DNA of 64,000 nt, from assembly GCF_036323735.1 (NCBI RefSeq), contig NW_026947411.1:1-64000 (forward strand), read 5' to 3'. Positions 48,301 through 59,013 of this stretch are shown here, piece after piece; positions within the stretch are counted from its first letter, which is position 1; every line of letters begins with the position of its first letter. Under the pieces are notes generated by a model, which ran no database searches, had not been told where the DNA came from, and worked only from the letters and a program-made list of their open reading frames with translations. Source of the DNA: Rattus norvegicus (taxonomy: Eukaryota > Chordata > Mammalia > Rodentia > Muridae). A program made the position numbers and the translations under genes.

Positions 48301-50020
48301 AGGGAATTTGTAAATATTCCTCCATGTGTACTCAAAAATATTGTTTTCAAATTCCATTCTCTGCAATGATTTTGGTCACAAAGGGGACCCAGGTAATGAG
48401 TGAGTATAACATTGTAAATATGGTCTACCTATTTCAAATGATGAATTCCCAAATACTTATTTTATAAAAAAATTACCAGACATCAGGAAAGCAAAGGACA
48501 ACATGGACTAATGAATTTGGCTTCTTGTCCCATTTGATATCAGTACTACACTATTGAGCTTCCAGAATTCCTATGGCCAGACTTGAGGTTTTAGGATGTT
48601 TTAACATGATTCTATCTTAAGGCAAAACATAAGATACCAGATGATGGGCAGGGAGAAGAATGGCTTGAGGAACAGTTAAACATTTACTTAAATAGGTTTA
48701 TAAAAACAGGAAGGAATATTTTTGAAATGGTCATTTGTGAATTCTATGTTCTTGACATAGGTGAGCAGAATCCATGTTAACATTCCACTTAAACACTTAG
48801 GTGTTGGAGCCATCAAAAATATATATGTACACATCAGTCAAAAAAAACTAGATATGATTGACGAAAGTAAGAAGTGCATTCTTCCAGGAACCAGATATAA
48901 ATATTTCTTGAGACACAGATATAGCATGTCAAATACATAAGTGAATGCTAGTAGTAAACCAGTGAACTGAATATGGACCTCTTTTTGGTAAATTTTGAAT
49001 AAAGATAGAGGAGCTGAGGGTGTTTTCAAACCCATACTAACAACAATGCCAATGACCAGAGCTTTCTCGTACTAGCCCAACATACAAAAAAAGTATAAGA
49101 ACTGACCTATGGCTCCAAATGCATATGTGGCTGAGGATGGCCTTTTTGGGCAACATTGGAAAGAGAGGCCTTGTCCTCCACAGTGTGTCTCCCAGTTCAA
49201 AGGAATTTCATGCGACAGAAAGGTTGGTTAGAGAAGAAGGTAATGGAATGGGTAGGGATCTTATGGACAGGAAATTGAGAAAGGAAAAATTTTAAATGTA
49301 TATGTAGAAACATCTACTTAAAGAAGAAAAAATTGCTAAAATATAAAAAAATGAATGATATAAAAGAAAAGAAAGCTGCCAAGCAATCTCACATATTGAC
49401 TCAGAAATCTGAAGTGATAGAGTAATACTAGTGGAAAGTCTGAGATGATGAAGTTTCAACTAGAAGCACTTGTTTCTCCCAAATATCAGTGTCAGACACA
49501 AACTGCACTATAGATATCCAAAGCATGGAGGAGTTTACTCGGAGCTAGGGACACAATAGTTGTTTTTTACTTCTTCCTTAGGACTTTTTCTTCTTGACAA
49601 AAAGAGTAAAGGTCATGACCTCTCAGGAAAACAACTGTGTCCTTCACAACACTTGGCTTTTGGAAGTAAGAAATGAATGATATGAATTCTCCAGGAACCA
49701 TAAGAACAGGGAAGTCCAGATGCTTCTGAGAGTCTCCCAACTTCTGATTCCCTTATGTGGTAGGTTCAGATCAAGGCTATCCCTTCATCGATAGCACTCA
49801 ACCCCTACCTATAAATGTCTCACTGAGCTTTCCATAGGACCATATATTTATTCCTTGTTTTTTATACCAAGACAGAGGGCCAGCTTCTTTCTCCCTAATT
49901 CTGATCTCTTCATCCTCTTTGTTATCACTCCCCAATTTGCTCTGAGTTAGAGGCCAATTAGTAAACCCTAGAGTTACTAAAGGAATATCTAAGAGGCAGT
50001 TGCAGTCAGGACAACACTTG
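48301..50020 (+). repeat. Tandem unit U9, right part
   Basis: The unit continues after the ERV. The microsatellite seed is short (about 48820-48834). The L1 3' end is at about 48834-49370. The tail follows from about 49690 to 49950, with a frame broken by small indels. Confidence 0.85.
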
Positions 50021-50091
50021 TGACATCATAGAAGAAGATAATGTTCTACAGGTTAGAAGAGAGTTTTCAGGGAGGCCTAATGATGATGTCA
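50021..50091 (+). promoter_or_regulatory. CRE-like pair of U10
   Basis: TGACATCA (50021) and TGATGTCA (50084) sit 75 and 12 bp upstream of the ATG. This is the only unit in which both sites, the start codon, the open frame and the splice donor are all intact, so if any unit is transcribed this is the best candidate. Confidence 0.5.
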
Positions 50092-50103
50092 CTGAGAACT
50101 GCC

Positions 50104-50163
50104 ATGGCCTACCTGCTGAAGACCCTTCCTTATACTGACCAGATTCGAGTTTGCACTTTCCAG
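50104..50163 (+). CDS. Putative first coding exon of U10 (partial, 20 codons)
   Basis: The frame begins MAYLLKTLPYTDQ and ends CAG|GTATGT, a strong splice donor. The start codon has the favourable GCCATGG context. It is the only copy in the array with start, frame and donor all intact. I know no protein family with this start, 20 codons carry little information, and no downstream exon can be assigned with certainty. It may be the remnant of the first exon of the gene whose tail ends each unit. Confidence 0.35.
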
Positions 50164-50995
50164 GTATGTTTCCTCTGACACAGTGGAACCTTTATGTACT
50201 CCATCTCTCTAAAGGTAGAGATTTCTCTCTGCTTCACTAGTGGTTACATGTTCTGAATGCAGAAAGTTATTAAGGGGCATGGCATGGGTAAAAAAGATTT
50301 AGGAAAATGGAGTGTAGGAGATTCTTCTAGATAATATTTTTATTCTATATGTCACAGGTTCATTCTTGTGACATACAGTTCAATATTCGAGGGTTTCTCC
50401 GTTTCTCAAAGGTCAGTATTTACCTACAGACCTTGAATAGAATGAATATTGTATTTCAATTTCTTACTGTATATTGCTTTATAAGGGACTTTGTAAATAT
50501 TCTTCAATGTGTACTCAAAAATTTTGTTGGCCAATTCCATTTTCTTCAATGAATTTGGTCACAAGTGACTCCAGCTATACAGTGATTATAAAAGTGTAAA
50601 TACTGTAAACCTACTACAAATGATAAACTCCCAAATCCTTATTTTATCAAAAAATTTCCAGACATCAGGAAAGCAAAGCACATCTTTCACTGTTGAATTC
50701 AGTTCTCTAGTCCCATTTGATATCAGTACTAGATTACATAGCTTCCAGTTTTTCCATGGGCAGGCTTGAGGGTTTAGGATGTTTCACCACAATTCTTTCT
50801 TCAGGCCAATCCTAAGATATTGGATGATGTGAAGGGAGAAACATGGCTTGAGGAACAGTAAATTATCTACTACAATAGGTAAACACAAAGAGGACTATTT
50901 GAAACTGTCATTTGTGAATTCTAGATTCTTGACAAAGTTGGGAAGAACCCATGTTAACTTTCCCCTTAACCACATAGGTGTAGGAGCCACCAAAA

Positions 50996-50997
50996 TC

Positions 50998-51067
<70 letters not shown>
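50996..51067. repeat. (TA)n microsatellite in U10
   Basis: About 70 bp of pure TA repeats followed by 'cacatcagccaacc', the start of the L1 3' end. Confidence 0.95.
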
Positions 51068-51072
<5 letters not shown>

Positions 51073-52268
51073 CAGCCAACCTAACTAGATAAGATAGGTG
51101 AAGGTAAGAATTGCATTCTGCCAGGAATCGGAAAAAGATATTTCCTGAGAGACAATGATACAGCATGTGAAATACAGAAGTGAATGCTAGTAAATACCAG
51201 TGAACAAAAAACGGACCTGTTATTGGTAAACTTAAAAAAGGATTAGAAGAGCTTAAGGTACTTTCAACCCCATAAGAACAACAATGTGAATGAACCAGGG
51301 CTTTTCTTACTGTACGAAAACACAAAGAAAGTACATGGACTGAGGAATGGCTCCAAATTCATATGTGGTAATGGATGTAATTTTTGATCAACATTGGAAA
51401 GGGAAGCCCTTGTCCTCCCTTGTACATCTTTCAATTGAAGGGAATGTCACGCGGGAGAAAGGCTGGTTAGAGAAAAAGGAAATGGGAATGTGTAGGGATC
51501 TTATGCTCAGGAAACTCGGAAAGGAAATAATAATTGAAATTTAAATATAGAAACATCCAGTTAAAAAAACAATAAAATTTTCTAAAAAATAAAATAGAAA
51601 GATATAAAAGAAAGTAAAATCTGTCAAGTAATCACTCATATTGACTCGTAAATCTGAAGTGGCAGAGTAATACTAGTGGAAAGACTGAGATGATGAAGTC
51701 ACAACTAGAAGCACTTCTGTCACGTTAATATTAGTGTCAGACAAAAAAATCACTATAGGTATCCAAAGCATGTTGTTTACTCTGAGATAGCAACACAATA
51801 TTTGTACTTCCCCTCTTCGTTAGTACCTTTCTTCTTGACAAAAACAGTAAAGGTCATGAGCTCAGGAAAACAATTGTGCTCTTCAAAATACTTGGGTTTT
51901 GTAATAAAGAAATGAATGATATAAACTATTTGAATTTTAGGAACCATAAGAACAGGGAAGTTCAGATGCTTCTAAGAGACTTGCAGCTCATGATTCCCAT
52001 ATGTGGAAGGCTCAGAAAAAGGCTATCTCTTTAGCGATCCCACACAAATCCTACCTTGGACTCACTGAGCTTTCCAAGGACCACATATGCCTTTCTTTTT
52101 TTTTTTTTGAAACAAGACAGAAAGCCAGCTTAATCCCCTTCTCATATCTCTTCATCTTCTTTTTTCTCACTCCCAAATGACTGTTTACTCTGAATTAGAG
52201 ACCAATTAGTAAACCCTAGAGGTAATGAAGGAACATTTGAAGATCAGTTGCAGTCACAGCAATACTTG

Positions 52269-53333
52269 TGACATCACAGAAGAAGCTTTGGCTCTCAAGG
52301 ATACCAGAGATTTTTCATGAATGAACTAATGATGATGTCTCTAAGACTTGCCATGGCCTATCTGCTAAAGAGCTTTCCTTACATTGACTAGATTTGAGAG
52401 TGCCCTTTCCAGGTATGCCTTCTGTGACACAGTGGAAATGTTTACATACTCCATCTCTCTAAAGCTAGTGACTTGTCTTTGCTTCATTAGTGGTTACATG
52501 CTCTGAATGGACAAAGTTATTCAGGGTCTTGGCATGAGTCGATGAGATTTAGGGACAGGAGTGTAGAAGATTCTTCTAGATAATATTTTCATTCTCAGGT
52601 TCATTCCTGTGACACAGTTCAATTTTCTTCGTTTTCTATTTTCCCAAAGGCCAGTTATTCCCTACAGACCTTTAATTGAATGCATGTGTATTTCAATTTT
52701 TATTGTATATTCCTTGATAGGTGACTTTATACATATTCCTGAATGTGTACTGAAAATTCTCTTTTCCACTTCTATTTTCTTCAATGAATTTCGCAACAAA
52801 GGCGCCCAGCTCTAGAGTGATTATAACACTGTAAATTGGGTGTACCTACTTCAAGTGGTAAACACCAAATTACTATTTCATCCTAACATTTCCACATATA
52901 AGTAAAGCATAGGACCACATGTAGTATAGAATTTGGTTCTCAGGTCCCTTTTGATCTCGGTTGTTCTGTTCCAGTGTCTCAGGGCTAGATTTGAGGTTTT
53001 TGGATGTTTTACCATGATTCTTTCTTGAGGCGAAACATAAGATAGAGAAAGATAGGAAGTGATAAGAATGGCTTCAGGACCAGGGAGACCTCATCTTCAA
53101 TAGTTTCATAAGAACAGGAGGGAATCTATTTGCCAATGCAATTTGTGGATTCTACATTCTTGACCTAGTTGCACTGAATCCATGTTAACATTCCCCCTAA
53201 CTTCATAACTGTTGGAGCCACCAAAAGTATATTCATATATATCATTATATATATATATATACATATATATCATTATATATATATATCATACATATATCAC
53301 ACACACACACATATATATATATATATTTACATA

Positions 53334-53407
<74 letters not shown>

Positions 53408-54608
53408 CCACCAAAACTAGATAAGATTTATGAAGCTAAGAAGTGCATTCTACCTGGAACTGGATATAGATATTTCCTGAGAGGCACAGTTAGAGCATGT
53501 CTAATACAGAACTGAATGTTAGTGGCAAACCAGTGAACTGAAAACGGACATCATGTTGGTAGATTTTGAGACAGTATTACAGTTGTTGAAGGTGCTGTTA
53601 ACTACAAAAGAACACCATTCTCAATGACCCAGAGCTTTCTGGTACTAAACCAATATTCAAAGAATGAACATAGACAGAAATATGGCTCCAAATGCATATG
53701 TGGCAGAGGATTGCTTTGTTGGCACCAATGGAAGGAGAAGCCCTTGGTCCTACCTTGGTTTGTCTCCCAGTTTAAAGGAATGTCAAGGGGCAGAATTATG
53801 GTTAGAGAAGAAGGGATTGTGAACAGGTTGTGATCTTATGGGCAAGAAACTGAGAAAGGAAATAATATTTTAAACGTAAATATAGACTATTCCAGTTTAA
53901 AAACACTTAAATTGATAAAAAATTAAAAAAAAGAAAGAAATAAAAGTAAAGAAAACTTCCAACTAATCACAGTTATTTACTCAGAAATCTAAATTGGTAT
54001 TCAGAGTAATACTTGTGGTAAGAAAAAGATGATGAAGTCTCAACTAGAAGCACTTCTTTCTCCGAGATATCCGTGTCAGACACAAAATGCACTATAGGTA
54101 TCCAAAGCTTGGAGGAGTTTACTCTGACCTGAGGACCCAATACTTGTCTTTACCTCCTTCCTTAGGACTTTTTCTCCTGGGCAAAAAGAAAAAAGGCCAT
54201 AGATCTCAGAAAAACAACTGTGCCCTCTCAAAATCTTGGCTTTGTAATTAGGAAATGAATGATATAAAACCTTTGACATCCAGGAACCATAAGAACAGGG
54301 AAGTCCAGATGCTTCTGTGAAGCTTCCAGCTCTTGATTTCCATATGTGTAAGTCTCAGATCAAGTCTAACTCTTCAGCGATACCACTCCAACCCTTCCCA
54401 GGGCTCTCTGAACTTTTCAAAGTACCACTTATTTTTCATTTTTTTTTCATACAAAGACAGGTCAGCTTCTTTCTCCTCATCTCTGATCTCTTTATCCTTT
54501 TTGTTCTCACTCCCAAATGGCTGTTTACTCTGAATTAGTGGCCAATTAGCAAACCGGAGAGTTACTGAGGGAATATGTGAGAGGCAGTTCCTGTCAGGAC
54601 AATAATTG
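52269..54608 (+). repeat. Tandem unit U11
   Basis: TGACATCA is at 52269-52276; the second site is TGATGTCT. The exon-1 ATG at 52353 (GCCATGG) opens MAYLLKSFPYID, then TAG; the donor is GTATGC. A long TA/CA microsatellite covers 53236-53404 and the L1 3' end about 53404-53950. The tail is open at 54333-54533 (QRYHSNPSQGSLNFSKYH). Confidence 0.87.
53236..53404. repeat. Compound (TA)n/(CA)n microsatellite in U11
   Basis: About 170 bp of TA repeats broken by CATTATA, CACACA and TACATA segments. It is the longest expansion at this position in the array. Confidence 0.95.
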
Positions 54609-55591
54609 TTACATCACAGAAGAAGCTAGGGCTCTCCTAGTTACAACAAATTTGTCATGGAGGTCCTATTTATGATGTCACTGATATCTGCCATCTCCTA
54701 CCTGCTAAACAGCTTTCCTTACATTTACCAGATTCGAAGGTGTCCTTTCCAGGTATGTCTCCTGTGACACACTGGAAACCTTTATGTACTCAATCTCTCT
54801 TAAGGTAGAGACTTATCTCTGCTTCACTAGTGGTCACATGCTCTGAATGGAGAAAGTTAGCCAGAGGCATGGCTTGGGTCTCTAAGATCTAGGAATATGG
54901 AGTGCAGGAGATTCTACTGGATAATAGTTTTATTCCCAGTTCCATTCCTCTGGCCTATAGTTCAATTTCCTCAGATATCTCTCTTTTCTAAAGGCCAATA
55001 TTTTCCCAACAGACTTTTAATTGAGTGAATATTTTATTACATTTTATTATTGTACATTCCTTGATAGTGGACTTTATATATATTGCTGAATGTGTACTCC
55101 AATGTTCTATTATCCTATTCCATTTATTTGCTCTGATTTTGGAAAAAAGGGGGCCCAGTTCTACAGTGAATATAATAGTGTAAATATTCTGTATCTACTT
55201 AAATGATAAACTCCTAAATCCTTATTTTATCCAAAAATTACCTGACATTAGTAAAGGAAAGGACGACATAGACTATATAATGTGGTTCTGCAGTGGCATT
55301 AGATAGCAGTTCTCTAATATCTACCTTCCAGTGTTTCGATGGCCAGATTTGAGGGTTTTGGATGTTTTACCATGATTATTTATTCAGTCCAAACATAAAG
55401 TTCATGACATGGGCTGGGAGAGGAGTGGCTTGAAGTCCAGTGAATCTTCTACTTCAGTAGGTTCATAAGAATAGGAAGGAGTCTATATGGCTTTGTCATT
55501 TGTGGATTCTAAAATCTTAACCTAGTAGTGCAGAATCCATGTTAAAAATCCACCAAACACCATAGCTGTACAAGGGACCAAATATATCCTC

Positions 55592-55698
55592 GTCATTCTG
55601 ATTGGTGTGCTGTGGAAACTCAGGATTTTTTTTCTTTATTTCCATTTACCTGATGGCAAAGGATGTTGATATTCCTCATTTGAGAATTCATTGTTTAG
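55592..55698 (-). mobile_element. L1 ORF2 fragment sharing a deletion with 12.8 kb
   Basis: The block matches 12808-12910 in the left-flank L1, including 'ggtgtgctgtg' and 'ttacctgatggc.aaggatg', and lacks the same ~30 bp before 'ttcctca' relative to typical rodent L1. This argues for a common origin by DNA duplication. Confidence 0.65.
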
Positions 55699-55718
55699 CT
55701 CTACAGACACAGAAACAC

Positions 55719-55728
55719 ACACACACAC

Positions 55729-55779
<51 letters not shown>
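55719..55779. repeat. (CA)n microsatellite in U12
   Basis: About 60 bp of CA repeats with one CG interruption. Confidence 0.97.
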
Positions 55780-55782
<3 letters not shown>

Positions 55783-56728
55783 TCAGCAACCAGATGTAGA
55801 TAAGAGTGATGAAGCTAAGGAGTCTATGCTGCCAGTGAACTGAAAATTGACATCTTGTTGGTAGGGTTTGAAAAAGGATTAAAAGAGCTAAAGGTGCTTT
55901 CAACACCATAAGAACAACAATGCAAATGCAACAGAGATTTCTGGTAATAAACCAATATTCAAAGACTGTACATGGAAAGAACTATGGCTCCAACTGCATA
56001 TGTAGCAAAGGATGGCCTTGGGGTCACCAATGGAAGGAGAAGTCATTGGGTTTGACTCCAAGTTCAAGGCAATGTCAGGGGGCAGTAAGGTGGGTTATAG
56101 AAGAAGGGGAGCAGAATTGTATAGGCTAATTATGGAAAAGAAACTGGGAAAGGAAATAACATTTGAAATTCAAATGTAGAAATATCCAGTTAAAAAAGCA
56201 ATAAAATTTTATAAAAAATAAAAACAATGAAAGAAAGAAAAGAAATCTGCCAGCTAATCAAACCTATTGACTCAGAAATCTAAAGAGTCACTGTCAGAGA
56301 ATGGTATTCAGAGTAATACAAGTGGAAAGACTGAGATGATGAAGTCTCAACTAGAAGCTCTTCTCCTCCAGATATCAGTGTTATAAACAAATTACACAAT
56401 AGGAATCCAAAGCATGGAGGTGTTTACACTGCTGAGTAGACCATACTTTTCTTTCCTTTGTTTCTTTGAACCTTTTTCTTCAGAGCAAAAAGAGTAAAAG
56501 CCACGAGCTCTGAGAAGAACAAATGTGCCCTTCCCAACAACTGGCTTTTGTATTGAAGAAATTGATTACATAAATGCTCTGACTTCCAGGAACCATATCA
56601 AGCAGGGAAGTCCAGATGATTCTAAGAAGATCGCAGCACCTGATTCCCATGTGTGGAAGGCTCAGATAAAGGCTACTACTTCTGCAATCCCACTCAATAC
56701 GTACCCAAGACTCACTGAACTTTCCCAT

Positions 56729-57340
56729 GGACCAGATTTGAGGGTGCCCTTTCCATGAGTGTCTCCTGTGACATACTGGAAACCTTTACATATTATATAT
56801 CTTTAAAGCTAGAGATTTCTCTTTGCTTCATTAGTACTTACATGTTCGGAATAGAGAATGTTGGTCAGGGGCTTGGCATGGGTAAAAAAGATCTAGGAAC
56901 ATGGTGTGGAGGAGAATATTCTGGATAATAATTTCACTTCCACGTCCATTCCTGTGACATACAATTCAAGTTCCTAGGTTTTCTCTGTTTCCTAAAGTCC
57001 AATATTTTCCCTCCAGACGTTAAATTGAATGAATACTGTATTACATTTTCTTATTGTACATTCTTTGAAAGAGGACTTTATATATATTCCTGAATGTGTA
57101 CTCAAAAATTCTGTTTTCTAATTTTATAATTATAATTATAAAATTATAATTATAAAAATTATTAATTATAATTTTATATTTTTGTAATGATATTGGCAAC
57201 AATGTGGGCCCAGCTAAAGCATGAATATAACAATATAAATATTGTATACCTACTTCTAATGATAATGTCCCAAATCCTTATTTTATACAAAAATTACCAG
57301 CCATCAATAAAGCAAAGGAGAACATAGACCCTAGAATACG
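56729..57340 (+). repeat. Tandem unit U13, last and partial
   Basis: The unit starts at the end of exon 1 (GACCAGATTTGAGGG) with the CRE-like pair deleted, continues through the intron-like part, and stops at 'acggttctaaatttc' (about 57345). A 57122-57178 stretch of ATTATAATT-type repeats is a local microsatellite. This is the right edge of the array. Confidence 0.82.
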
Positions 57341-57344
57341 GTTC

Positions 57345-57830
57345 TAAATTTCTTTTAGGCTTGAAAAATTTTGCCTAGAAAGTTTTGTAGTTGTATTTGT
57401 GTCTTTATCCCTCCACTGGTGTCCTTCCGGGCTACAGGAGTTGGCCTCTTAATGTTCCATATCACCAATGTAAGTCACAGCTTCGGTAAACCCCATTGAT
57501 TCGTGCGTACCTTCATTATCCCGGACTCTTTCTCATCCTGGAGATTTCCCCTACCTCCTCATCTCTAAAAGTTCAAGATATCCTTTCCTTCTCCTGACTA
57601 TCGGGTCATATCTCCTCTCCCTTCCCACACAGGATCCATTTTCCTCTTCCTTCCATCTCCCATCTAGTTCCTTCCCTCAATCGGCCTCCTAGACAATTTT
57701 ATGCCCATTCTACATGAGACTCAATCATATGCACTTGGGGCATTCTTCTTGTGTATCTTCTTTGTATCTATGAGCTTAGTGGAGAATGTCCTGTAGTTTA
57801 CGGATAATATTACTTATAATTGAGCAATTT
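57345..57830 (-). mobile_element. L1 3'UTR-type sequence, antisense
   Basis: The sequence ('ttgcctagaaagttttgtag', 'ccactggtgtccttccgg', 'caagatatcctttccttctc', 'ctcaatcggcctcctagac') matches a common rodent L1 3'-region block read on the minus strand. It directly abuts the last tandem unit. Confidence 0.55.
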
Positions 57831-58982
57831 CAAAAACCCTGCTGGATCATCTTTTTATATTAGTATTCAACTTTGAAAATGATAATTTAATATGTGTGAA
57901 TGTCTGGAGGAACAAATTTAAGTAAAAAAAAAAACTTAAAACATAGATCAAATCACAGATTTTAAAAGTTGACCTAATAATAAAATTGTCTACTATCATA
58001 AAGTTTGATTATATCACAGGCAATTTTTTAAGTGGTACAATAAATTTGGCAGACAAATGATGTTTTTACCAAATAATTATGGATAATTTGACTAAGATCA
58101 CATAAGATAAATATATTATTTCCATTTTGATATCACTTGCTGGCACTTTTCCTCAAACAGGATGTATATAGCATTAAACATAATGGTATTAGATTTAAAT
58201 TTTAATATTTATTTTAACCTAACCTATAAAGTAACAGGTTGTCTTATTTTATTCTTGTTGACATTCAACCTCATCCTCGCTTTTTCAGTTCTTTATTCCT
58301 TCCTGTCCTATGTCCCTCACCACTTATACTAGTCTCACTTCATTATTCTTACATCTACATCCATATCCCACATGTTCAATATCTTCCATGGCACACTGTT
58401 TAAAACCCAACTTTCTAATGTCTGCGACCTATATCAGTTAAATAAACTCAAACCATCCACAGCTTCACATAAATACAAGTATATTAGAAGGAGATTCTAT
58501 GATCTATATGAGGAAGAACACATGGTATTTGCCTTTCTGAGTCTTTGCTACCTTACTCGGTATATTTTCTAGTTACGTTTATTTTCCTGAAACCATGATA
58601 GTTTAGTTTTCCTAGGGCTTAATGAAATACCATTTCGTATATTGTCATATTCTTATGTATCTACATATCAACGAACATTCCTTACTATTCTCAATAAAAC
58701 AACAATAGATTTTTTTGTGAATAATGATGAGAAAGCTCAGATAGAGAAGTCAAGATTAATTACTGACAAACTAAGAAAAAAATTTTACAGATAAAAATTT
58801 GTGGTTATGTTAACTAGATCAGTGTATGCTAAGGTTAATAAAGGTTGTGGTATATATAATGTTTTAATACTAATTAAAATTGTAGAATATTCATACTTTA
58901 GAGAATGTTTATAAAATTGTCCATCACTAAGTGATTTTCCACTAATAATTTAATTTTTTATAAAATATTTTTGTTATATATA

Positions 58983-59013
<31 letters not shown>

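Larger units (their letters stand above)
50021..52268 (+). repeat. Tandem unit U10 (best-kept promoter and exon)
   Basis: Both CRE-like 8-mers are intact (50021-50028, 50084-50091). The exon-1 ATG at 50104 is in GCCATGG context, all 20 codons are open and the donor CAG|GTATGT is intact. A 70-bp (TA)n stands at 50996-51067, and the L1 3' end is at about 51072-51610. The tail near 51960-52190 is broken. Confidence 0.88.
54609..56728 (+). repeat. Tandem unit U12
   Basis: The first CRE-like site is TTACATCA, the second an intact TGATGTCA (54673-54680). The exon-1 start is ATC (54693); the donor CAG|GTATGT at 54750-54758 is intact. At the microsatellite position a 107-bp antisense L1 ORF2 fragment (55592-55698) and a (CA)n (55719-55779) are present. 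The L1 3' end is at about 55780-56240. The tail breaks at 'tttcccatggacca', where it joins U13. Confidence 0.87.

Noticed and set aside
50999..51325. 108-codon minus-strand frame through U10 with a Tyr-Ile repeat
   Set aside because: Its N-terminal part is antisense L1 3' end and its C-terminal part is the (TA)n microsatellite.
53212..53424. 70-codon Tyr/Ile-rich frame in U11
   Set aside because: It is a translation of the TA/CA microsatellite.
18268..55779. A CRISPR-like or other regularly spaced short repeat array
   Set aside because: The repeats are eukaryotic microsatellites and large tandem units; there are no short direct repeats with unique spacers.
17117..57340. Tandem units as ERV LTRs
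   Set aside because: The units have no TG...CA ends, primer-binding site or polypurine tract, are head to tail without internal retroviral sequence, and contain an internal L1 3' end at a fixed place.
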